Shown here: one piece after another, positions 56,001-64,000 of the stretch
Layout: each line of letters starts with the position of its first letter
Position numbering within the stretch: the first letter of the stretch is position 1
DNA from: Micropterus salmoides
Taxonomy: Eukaryota > Chordata > Actinopteri > Centrarchiformes > Centrarchidae
NCBI RefSeq assembly: GCF_014851395.1
Contig: NW_024043372.1
Span: 5,469,490 to 5,533,489, forward strand
Reading direction: 5' to 3'
DNA length: 64,000 nt
Position numbers and translations under genes: made by a program
The notes under the pieces: generated by a model
What the model was told of the DNA's origin: nothing
The model's input: the letters and a program-made list of their open reading frames with translations, nothing else
Database searches by the model: none

Positions 56001-58070
56001 CAGTATCACCAGCAGCATCACCAGCAGTATCACCAGCAGCATCACCAGCAGTATCACCAGCAGTATCACCTGAGGTATCATCAGGAATATCACCATCAGT
56101 ATCACCAACAGTATCACCACCAACATCACCAGCAGTATCACCAGCAGCATCACCAGCAGTATCAACAGCAGTATCACCAGCAGTATCACCAGCAGTATCA
56201 CCTACAGTATCACCTGAGGTATCATCAGAAATATCACCAGTAGTATCACCAGCAGCATCAACAACAGTATCACCAGCAGTATCACCAACAGTATCACCAC
56301 CAACATCACCAGCAGTATCACCAGCAGCATCACCAGCAGTATCAACAGCAGTATCACCAACAGTATCACCAGCAGTATCACCAGCAGCATCAACAACAGT
56401 ATCACCAGCAGTATCACCAGCAGCATCACCAGCAGTATCACCAGCAGTATCACCAGCAGCATCACCAGCAGTATCACCAGCAGTATCACCAGCAGTATCA
56501 CCTGAGGTATCATCAGGAATATCACCAGCAGTATCACCAGCAGCATCACCAGCAGTATCACCAGCAGTATCACCTGAGGTATCATCAGGAATATCACCAA
56601 CAGTATCACCAGCAGTATCACCAGCAGTATCACCTGAGGTATCATCAGGAATATCACCAACAGTATCACCAGCAGCATCACCAGCAGTATCACCAGCAGC
56701 ATCACCAGCAGTATCACCAGCAGTATCACCTGAGGTATCATCAGGAATATCACCATCAGTATCACCTGAGGTATCATCAGGAATATCACCAGCAGTATCA
56801 CCAACAGTATCACCACCAACATCACCAGCAGTATCACCAGCAGCATCACCAGCAGTATCAACAGCAGTATCACCAACAGTATCACCAGCAGCATCACCAG
56901 CAGCATCACCAGCAGTATCACCAGCAGTATCACCTGAGGTATCATCAGGAATATCACCAGCAGTATCACCAACAGTAACACCACCAGCATCACCAGCAGA
57001 TTCAACATCCGGATCACCGACATCATCCACATCTCCTGTTTCTTCAACCCAGTCAACTACTGCGTCTGCAGAGAGTCTAGGTAAAACAGCATGTTTGATA
57101 TCTTAAAATTTAAGCTGCACAAGAGCAGGAGGAGGGATATTTTCAAAACTGTAAATGTCTTTTAAAATCTTAAATACACAGATAGATGTGGATGATAATG
57201 ACCCATGTTTAATGTGTTTTAAACAAGTCTGGATATTTATTTTGTGGTTTATTTTGCAGGTGACTCTCAGTTCATCATTACCGTGCTGGTCATTGTAGCT
57301 TTGGTGTTGCTGCTGCTTGTGCTAATTTGATCCTCATCTACAAATGTAAGAGTTTTCTGCAGAAGAAACACACATAATATAAACAGTAAACCACATTCAC
57401 AACAGCTCCACTCTGTGGAGGTTATGACTAGAAAGGCCAAAGCAGACAGACTGTATGATGTTAGCAGTGGATAGACATGATGTATTTTTCATGCCTGGAA
57501 GGTGATGCTTTTTCTAGCTTTCATCTTTGCTCATTTTTGATGATACACAGTGGTTAGGTCCTACTCCATGAAACCACACTGGAAAATACAAAGTCCAGAG
57601 TGTAACTTACCTGGACAGTGCAGGCAGATTAGATAGAACTTGGAATGGATTTTGAACCTGTTATTTTAAAATAAAAATACTACATAATGTAGGCTTAAAG
57701 AGACTGTCTCAATTTAATGAAAAGTGGGGAAATGAATCCACGTTATGTACTTCTGCTTGTTTATTTAATTTTTGTTCTCTTCTTTTTCTTCCTGCCAGGA
57801 TTTTCACATTCAAGAGAGCAAAAGAGCACAAGAAAAAAAAAAATCAATTTCTGTTCAACACAGACAGCTCTGGATGATAATGCCCCATGTTGATCATGTT
57901 GAACACGTCTGGATATTTTCTCTGTGGATTATCTTGCAGGTGGCTCTCAGGTGGTCGTTAATGTGTTGGTCTGTGTAGCTGCACTGCTGCTGCTGCTTGT
58001 CCTAATTTTGATCCTTATCTACAAACATAAGAGTTATTGCCAGTTTGTGGAAGAAACACATTTTGGATAA
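49973..58070 (+). CDS. Gene E: three-Ig CD300/pIgR-like receptor with giant mucin-like stalk
   Basis: Exons: 49973-50012 signal, 52760-53065 D1, 53531-53842 D2, 53965-54279 D3, 55422-57080 stalk, then TM exon 57260-57345 or 57940-58070. Ig exons are nearly identical to gene D. The stalk exon is 1659 nt against 57-69 nt in A-C; its last 20 or so codons (PTSSTSPVSSTQSTTASAES) are the ancestral stalk and the rest is a 12-nt minisatellite coding VSPA, ASPA, VSPT and similar. The first TM exon has a 1-nt deletion and stops inside the membrane span (TGA 57328-57330). The second TM exon is complete and reads through its mutated donor to TAA 58068-58070, giving a short tail. No ITIM exon follows. Likely product: a heavily O-glycosylated, tail-less surface protein of about 900 residues; function unknown. 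Confidence 0.7.
50585..51545 (+). mobile_element. L1-type LINE remnant in gene E intron 1
   Basis: Starts as in D, lacks the GGLNVIDYEA part, but keeps about 0.55 kb lost from D, including a frame 50963-51286 and a following degraded CxxC...H...C stretch (TFCDVDIETLEHLFIACNY) typical of the L1 ORF2 C-terminus. Confidence 0.6.
51560..52205 (+). mobile_element. DIRS-type retrotransposon remnant with inverted repeats
   Basis: The arms (about 51568-51725 and 52022-52200) are close inverted copies, e.g. TAACTGGAGGTGTATATAAG against CTTATATACGCCTCCAGTTA. Between them the frame 51780-51992 and its continuation read RAHSTRGMADS ... LCEAAGWATPHTF, the C-terminal region of a DIRS tyrosine recombinase (HxxR motif). 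Absent from gene D. Confidence 0.7.
52760..53065 (+). CDS. Gene E exon 2, Ig V-type domain D1
   Basis: 306 nt; LERLDFGDYQCKF where D has LEREDFGDYKCKF. Confidence 0.8.
53066..53530 (+). other. Gene E intron 2
   Basis: Near-identical to gene D intron 2; no feature. Confidence 0.5.
53531..53842 (+). CDS. Gene E exon 3, Ig V-type domain D2
   Basis: 312 nt; TITCDHTG, KFFCKQNGSIC, SSRDAGVYWCG. Confidence 0.85.
53965..54279 (+). CDS. Gene E exon 4, Ig V-type domain D3
   Basis: 315 nt; LTYWCRYPNG, FICKGEDPSIC, DDTGTYWCGAK. Confidence 0.85.
54280..55421 (+). other. Gene E intron 4
   Basis: The first 300 bp match gene D's 3' flank, then a SINE (54590-54840, minus strand) and about 550 bp of unassigned sequence before a T-rich acceptor tract (TTTTTTTTTCCAG). 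Confidence 0.5.
54590..54840 (-). repeat. tRNA-derived SINE, minus strand
   Basis: The reverse complement reads GTGGCTCAGGAGGTAGAGCG (A-box) and AGGTCAATCCCCGG (B-box), then CATGTCGAAGTGTCCTTGGG; same family as 11085-11310. Confidence 0.65.
55422..57080 (+). CDS. Gene E stalk exon expanded by a minisatellite
   Basis: 1659 nt, phase 1 to 1, no stop. Basic unit 12 nt (GTATCACCAGCA, Val-Ser-Pro-Ala) with higher-order blocks: VSPEVSSGISP recurs about a dozen times and SPPTSPAVSPAASPAVSTAV several times. Starts VSPAVITAVLPAVPAVPP, ends in the ancestral stalk. The unit's CAG|TATCACC equals the exon's own acceptor border, so each repeat carries an in-phase potential 3' splice site. Ser/Thr-Pro density predicts mucin-type O-glycosylation (inference). 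Confidence 0.8.
55430..56990 (+). repeat. 12-nt coding minisatellite
   Basis: More than 120 imperfect 12-nt units. Purine/pyrimidine skew and lack of stops leave several frames open on both strands. Confidence 0.9.
57260..57345 (+). pseudogene. Gene E first TM exon, 1-nt deletion
   Basis: 86 nt instead of 87: GDSQFIITVLVIVALVLLLL VLI then TGA (57328-57330). Compared with B (GTGTTGATTTTGATC) one T is missing. It would leave a membrane span with no tail. Confidence 0.65.
57799..57845 (+). pseudogene. Degraded juxtamembrane exon of gene E
   Basis: CCTGCCAG then GATTTTCACATTCAAGAGAG, related to 25545-25600, but it runs into an A tract and has lost its donor. Confidence 0.5.
57940..58070 (+). 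CDS. Gene E second TM exon with short tail
   Basis: GGSQVVVNVLVCVAALLLLL then VLILILIYK, intact; the donor GTAAGA has become ATAAGA so the frame runs on through HKSYCQFVEETHFG to TAA 58068-58070. Phase fits direct splicing from the stalk exon. Confidence 0.6.
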
Positions 58071-59083
58071 AGAAAACCACATTCACAACATTTCCACCTT
58101 TGGTGGATGTGATGTTTAAAAAAGCCAAAGAAGACGCTGCATATAATTTTTAGTGACTATACATGGTTTCTTTTTCATGATTTTAAGCTGTTATCTTTGC
58201 TCATTTCTGGTGATAATCGTCTGCAGCAGAGCTGTCCCGTCCTGGGCTGTGCACATCCCATCCCATGTTGGTGATGTTCCCAGTCAGGATGTTTTCTATT
58301 GCTCCTCTGTAAATGTTGATACTTGACTGTATATTTGTGGTGTTGTTTGTTTCGGACAATGAGTAACAAGACATGTTTAAAGAATTATGTTTGATCCACA
58401 TTGAGGCTGAAATTTGTGGTTTTGAGTAAAATATCTCAACTCTTGGATGGATTGCCATGAAGTTTGGTTCAGACATTTATTGTATGTTATTATTAATGTC
58501 TGCCTCATGATGAATTGTAATAACTTGGGTTTACATCTGGTGCTAGATATTTTTAATTTGTACTTTGACCAAATATCTGCACAACTAATATGACTGATTG
58601 TGAAAACACATCAGCTTGAGTCACAGAGACACCTCCACTTTGTTTTCGATATACAAACCGACACAGAGTTGCTTCATTTGAAATATATTTTGATTTTGTG
58701 TTTTAGTTGGCTCAAGTTAGATAACCTTATCTTACTGCTAACGCGGAGCATGTTGCTAAATTGTATTGCTTTCCACATTATCTATCCTGTGTTCCACCTG
58801 TGCATAGGTGTCATTTAAGCTGGGGATGCTGGGGACATGTCCCCACCTCTTTTTTAAATGGCTGATTTTGTCCCCATCAAAAATAATAATTTGTTTTTAA
58901 AAAAGTTTTGAAATATAACTTGCAGTTAAATACAAAATGAAAATGCCTTTTGAAAATTATTTGCACATTAAGAAAACATGCAATGCAATTAAAATATAGA
59001 ATAAACAAATGTGCATTTTTCAAAAAAAAGTAACTTAAGCTAAAAAAACAAGCTGCTGATTATAAAAATGATTTTATAAAAAA

Positions 59084-59287
59084 ATGTATTCATTTAGCTG
59101 ACGCTTTTATCCAAAGCAACTTACAATTGCTATATACTGTACTGTATGTCAGAGGTCGCATGCCTCTGAAGCAACGAGGGGTTAAGTGTTTTGCTCAGGG
59201 ACACATTGGTGGATGGGTCACAGGAGGGGATTGAACCCAGGTCTCTCGCACCAAAGGCATGTGTCTTATCCATTGCGCCACACCCAC
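59084..59287 (-). repeat. tRNA-derived SINE with L2-like tail, minus strand, near full length
   Basis: The reverse complement starts TGTGGCGCAATGGATAAGAC (A-box region), has GGGTTCAATCCCC (B-box) and ends GGATAAAAGCGTCAGCTAAA. Fragments of it occur at 7418, 13594, 21310, 23547, 24939, 40384 and 60298. Confidence 0.7.
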
Positions 59288-60297
59288 AAAATGACCCAAA
59301 AATGTGCATCAGTGACTTTAACAACTTCTTGACACAGTTTCTTTTTGGCCATGTCTTCCATTCTCTCCCTGTGAACATGACAAAAGAGGAGGGAAGACTA
59401 AATCATGCCTACATATGTGTTGCCTCAGCAGGGATGATATTACATGAGAAAAGTTGATCTACAGGAGAAACAGTTCTGAAAGCAACACAGAATGCCTGAG
59501 AGCTGCACTGACTTATATTCTATTATATTTATATGAAATGGCGTGACGCCGAAATGAAGTGACGCTGTTGCACCTGTGTTATGTCAAAGTGTTGTTTCAA
59601 TATATTGAATTAACAAGCTCTTGTTTAATGTAATTCCTATTCTCACCTTGCAAGTTTCATCTGCAGCCTTTTGAAATAAGTGTGTATTTTTGCTTCCAAT
59701 GCATTCAGTTCATTAAATATTTTGTGAAATGGGTGGGTCATTCATTTTTATAAATTTGTTTATTTATTAGTTAATAAAACACTTATTTCATTAAGCATAT
59801 ATACAGTTACTACCCATTCAGACTCATAATGCTGTTTTTCTTTTCTCATGAGAATGAAGAAAGACTCTACCATGTAGACATACTGACAGGTTGAATGTGC
59901 TGTGTACATTAAGTTATAGCTGATAAAGAGATCGAGAGATCAAGCGGGTGACTTCTACTTCTACATCATCTAATCCAACATAACACAACTGAAACACTTA
60001 ACATAGTCAAAAACAAGGGTTGACAATTCATCACACACGACTTCACTTGTGCTTCACAAAAGAGGCAAAGACTTTAAATTCCTGTTGTCAACTGCCCCCG
60101 CCTTTCATTTATACAGTGTATGGCCTCCACGGACCTTTTCAGACTTCTCAGAAGAAGAGCCTAGCTCAACGGTCAAACGTTTAACGCCGTCCACGTTGAG
60201 CACCGCCCTTATCTGCACACTGCAGTCAGGGGCTTCTCGTACTGCATGCAGCCCCCTTTTTCAACAAGCCTCTTTTCCATAGAAAAACATGGCATTA

Positions 60298-60445
60298 AAA
60301 TTCATTCATTTTCTTTTTAGCTGATGCTTTTATCCAAAGCGACTTAAAATTGTTATATATGTCAGAGGTTGCACGCCTCTGGAGTCTTGCTCAGGGACCC
60401 CAGGTCTCTCACACTAAAGGTATGTGTCTAATCCACCCCCCCAAA
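60298..60445 (-). repeat. SINE fragment, minus strand
   Basis: TTTTAGCTGATGCTTTTATCC to CACTAAAGGTATGTGTCTAA, shortened internally. Confidence 0.55.
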
Positions 60446-61224
60446 ACACATTGAAAGATGCAAAATTAACTTAGCTTTAGCATTCTGAATATCTTAGATA
60501 CATTTATTTTCTATTTAAATTGCCCCATTAGCACAGTTTCCTGTCATTTAGTGATGTCTGTTGTATACTCCAATAACAGTGAAAGAAACATCTGAGGGGT
60601 GGTGCTTTTTATAACTGATCTAAAATAGAATAAAACAACAATCTGCAGACACTAGAGCCAACCACTGGAGATCATCATCTGACTGAAGATGTTCAGCATG
60701 ATTCAGAACTGATGACTGTCATTGCCCTGCCTCTTCAAATACATGTACATTTATTCATACCACATAGTCCGAAAAGTCTCAATGAACTTCATAGAAAACA
60801 GCATAGATCCATATTAAACAGATTTTATGTGAACAATAAATGTGCACAGATCCTGTTTCAACACATACTGTGGTCTGATTTCAGTTACACTCATTTTGTG
60901 TTAGTTGAATGTGTAGCAGTCTCTCAGTAATACAGTACTGTAGCTCTCTGATTTTTATCAATAAAGTTTGAGAATCTGGTTCATCAACTCAAATCAACAG
61001 AGTAAAAAAAACGAATCACATTCTGTTTCTCATTTGAATAGGCTACAGATCTTATCCTCTTCTTGCTTATGCAACAGTATAAATTACAAACTACAGTTTA
61101 TTAATCCAAATGCTCTGTCACAGAGAACGTGATTTTTGTTGAATCAGTACTTGTTATTGAGCCAGTAGACACTGTGACAAAGACAGACTTGCAGCCCTAT
61201 GCTGCAGCCCAATGCACGGTCTGT

Positions 61225-61259
61225 AGGGGTAGGTGGGGGGTGGGGGGGGGGTGGGGGGT
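61225..61259 (+). repeat. G-rich run with quadruplex potential
   Basis: GGGGTAGG then three G runs of 6-10 separated by single T. Fits the usual four-run quadruplex pattern. Confidence 0.6.
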
Positions 61260-62519
61260 AAGACTCCAGTCCAGTTTTATTCCATGTGCAGTCCATGAGT
61301 TCAAACAATCGCAGTATCTGACAAAAGATCTTACAGGTCTGGAAAATTATCACAGCATAAGTAGTGTTGTCTTTGGTTGCATCGATTGGGAGGTAAACAG
61401 CAGAAATACGGCGTGCCTGTTACAAAGGAATGTTTGATTGCTTATGTTTGATTGGCCTTGCCTTCCTGTTACAGTCTGGCAAATATGGAGCCAGGTTTAT
61501 CTTGTATCAGGTGGTTATACTAACTTTCTGCCAACAAAAAACTTAACAAACCAAGGTAAGGCAGATACTTACACGTGTTCATTCAGTTCAGTTTAATTAT
61601 GTGAATAGCAGTAATGCTGATTTCAGCAGGTCAGTTACTGTAATTACTACAAATCTAACAGTGGCACATTACACTACTGCAATAAACAAAGAGCCAGAAG
61701 ACCACTAAATCAATAGGAAACTGAGAGCTGTAAAATTCTGCAGATTTCTTTGAAATACTGTAACAGTCTAAGCTGATTATACATGACAACATGTTTATGA
61801 ATATGATTATATAATTCCATCACCCCATGAGCAGTAGTTTTGTGTGGTTTTGTGCTATGAGTGGAGACTTAAATGGTGCTGTGGTTTACAGCCTGTTGGT
61901 TTTAAATAGCTCTTCTGGTTAAGGGTGAGAATATCTCATAGCCAGAGATAGATGGGGGCAAAAAGCGAGAGATGTGAATGCATAGACACCCTCTGTAGTC
62001 TGGTTTAAAAAGAGCTGTATCTCGGGCCATTAACATGCTGAACACCATCTGACACTTAAAAACTGCTTAATTCTTCGAGAATTATCAGCTGAATCTGCAG
62101 CTGCCCTCGGCTTTACAGAGCTGTAGAGTGAGTTTCAGAACATTGTTTTGTTTAGTGAAAAAGCTCTAAAAGGCCTCTGTACTCTATCTGCTGAGCAGCA
62201 AACAGCAGACAGACACAATTAGAGACTAACTGGTGAACAAAGTCAAGCATTTATCAGTTAAAGAGTTAAATATTTCCATTAGGACATGGTGGAGACCAAA
62301 AACAGAGCTAACAGAGAGAAAACTGGACAGATGAATGACCACGTTGCTCTGTGACTGCTATAAGAAATAAGAAATAAGAAACTGCTAACAAGTTCATCAT
62401 ATCAACTTAAAGGTGATAATATGTTAATGATTTTCATAGGTTGTTGTAAACACATCAACAGGGGCACACACAGGTCCAAAATACACATACATGTACAAAC
62501 AGCACCAACATATGGAGGG

Positions 62520-62738
62520 ATGTCAGAGGAGGGAGCTGCCACGCAGTCAGGCTCCCTGAGCAGTTAGGGGTTCAGGCTTTGCTCAGGTGAACCTTCAGCA
62601 GTGACCAGGAGGTGAACTGGCACCTCTCCAGCTACCAGTCTGCACTCCTAATGACTGGTCCGTGCTGGACGTGAACCGGAACCACCCTCCGGTTCCCAAG
62701 ATAAGACCCCACAGACTGAGCTACTGCTGCCCAAAGGT
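62520..62738 (-). repeat. tRNA-derived SINE, minus strand
   Basis: Same element and position in the duplicated flank as 45320-45542. Confidence 0.6.
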
Positions 62739-63045
62739 TTAACATCCACAGGTTAAATATAGATTTAAACAAAAGATGTAATGAAAAAGTAGCATGTTTT
62801 TATTGAAACTGTGCAGATACACTATTTATGATCGATGAAGTAGATAATTTACTTTATCTAAAGCAGGTCATGATTAATGATGAAGTTGGACCCATTCACA
62901 GTTTGTATCTTTTATAGTTATAACTGTTGACCAGACCTTTCTTTCTTAGACCTAATATTCCATGGTGTATCAGGGACTTTCTAACAGGAAAGATGTGTTT
63001 TCTGTCTTTAGAGTCATTTCCTATTTACTGTGTAATAAAGTAATG

Positions 63046-63052
63046 TATGAAG
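63046..63052 (+). promoter_or_regulatory. Altered TATA box of gene F
   Basis: TATGAAG where D and E have TATAAAG, 180 bp before the ATG. Confidence 0.3.
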
Positions 63053-63225
63053 TGGGAGGAGATGTGACTAACAGAAGAAAGATGAAAGGGGCAGGATAGA
63101 ACAGGAGTATATGAGGAGTAGTTTTCTATCATAAGATATAACTTCAGGAAATAGAGCTGTGCAGATAGTGGAGACCAACCAACAAGAGAAAACTTGTCTC
63201 ACGGAGGATCTCAGCAACCAACAAA

Positions 63226-63265
63226 ATGAAGATCTTTCTTCTTTTCTTCCTCTCACTGATGACAG
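63226..63265 (+). CDS. Gene F exon 1, signal peptide; gene continues beyond the window
   Basis: MKIFLLFFLSLMT with phase 1 GTAAAA donor, one residue different from D and E. The promoter and the start of intron 1 (to about 63610) match those of D and E, so a sixth receptor gene of the D/E type begins here. No Ig exon falls inside the window. Confidence 0.7.
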
Positions 63266-64000
63266 GTAAAACATTTGCTGCTATTGCTACTGATCTTAGA
63301 GATTACACTTGTTACAGCCCTGCTTCTAAAATAATGAACCAGTTGGTCTGGATGGATATTCTCATTTTATATTAGCTTTGTATAACACAGCCCCCAACAC
63401 AGCACTCTACATTAAGTCACAAGTAGCCAACAAAGTAGATTGTGTTACTAGAAAGGAAAATTTACGACAGTGTGTGGACACTGAACTGAACTGACTAACC
63501 CTTGCAAGATTGCAAGATGTAGACCAAAGTTTATTCACCAGAGAGCACTGACTTAACTGTTAAATGTCCCACTCAACACATTATGGTCACAAAAAACTAA
63601 TTTAACAGGAACTCAGTAAAAACATGAAGGTTTGTTCTTTTTATGTGATGAATTATGTTCAGACTGTAACAGAAATATTCTAAATCTGAAAGGATATTTA
63701 TTGTTTTTATCTACAAATGTTACAGCTAGATATAGAAGATATAAGCAACAGTACAGAAAAAACAACGACAAAGTGTCAACACTTAAAGTGGCCTCATTAC
63801 AACTAGGCCATTATAGTTTGTTATAAACCGTGTATTAAATGTTTGTATCCTGCCTATAAATGGTAAATGTACTGAGCAGAAGAAATCAGACCTGTTAAAC
63901 TGCATGTGAAGAAGCAATTAAGCTTAAGCTCATTAAGCTCTGCAATTTGCTTTGTACAAAAAGCCACAAAACAAGTTTTATATTTTTCAAGTCTTAAAAC
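63266..64000 (+). other. Gene F intron 1 (partial)
   Basis: The first 350 bp match D and E intron 1; the rest is unassigned with no exon. Confidence 0.5.

Larger units (their letters stand above)
58071..63045. other. Intergenic E-F
   Basis: From about 58340 it resembles the 3' flanks of A and B, without an ITIM exon. SINE copies at 59084-59287 and 60298-60445. From about 60470 it parallels 43900-45830. A G-rich run is at 61225-61259. No gene recognised. Confidence 0.5.

Noticed and set aside
55396..57056. Long open frames on the minus strand and other frames across the minisatellite (GDTAGD-type and LLVILLV-type)
   Set aside because: They follow from a stop-free 12-nt repeat. The plus-strand phase-1 frame alone joins to splice sites and the ancestral stalk.

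Overview
The window is vertebrate nuclear DNA, almost certainly from a teleost fish. It is AT-rich, has short exons with GT/AG borders inside long introns, and is full of fish-type repeats: tRNA-derived SINEs, L1- and L2-type LINE remnants, hAT, IS630/Tc and DIRS elements, and ATTCA, GT and TA microsatellites. There are no bacterial-style operons, and no CRISPR array or stand-alone tRNA or rRNA gene was seen.

Its main content is a plus-strand tandem cluster of immunoglobulin-superfamily receptor genes of the CD300/CMRF35-like and polymeric-Ig-receptor-like type. The common plan is a signal-peptide exon, three V-type Ig exons (D1, D2, D3, about 300-315 nt each), a small Ser/Thr-rich stalk exon, a transmembrane exon, a 56-nt juxtamembrane exon and a last exon with tyrosine (ITIM-like) motifs. 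All extracellular exon junctions are phase 1, so exons can be dropped, duplicated or exchanged without breaking the frame. Five copies (A-E) and the first exon of a sixth (F) are present, and each differs in what has been lost or gained.

Layout. Gene A (887-9943) has intact Ig and TM exons but damaged stalk and tail acceptors. Gene B (14299-27364) is the most intact inhibitory-type receptor and carries an internal approx. 2.25 kb tandem duplication that doubles its stalk exon. Gene C (33045-43406) has a frame-breaking D1 exon but intact downstream exons and an ITIM-like tail. Gene D (46008-49300) ends after D3 with no TM exon before the next promoter, so it may be secreted. Gene E (49973-58070) is a recent tandem copy of D whose stalk exon has grown by a 12-nt minisatellite to 1659 nt (about 553 residues of Ser-Pro-Ala-Val), followed by a TM exon truncated by a 1-nt deletion, a second TM exon and no ITIM exon. 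Gene F starts at 63226 and leaves the window.

Working view (inference): an expanding innate immune receptor cluster whose Ig ectodomains are kept alike, probably with gene conversion centred on D2, while the membrane-proximal parts diversify into inhibitory, possibly secreted, tail-less and mucin-like forms. Transposon insertions mark the order of events: a hAT copy between A and B with its paralogous empty site, a DIRS remnant in E but not in D, and reciprocal deletions of one L1 remnant in D and E.
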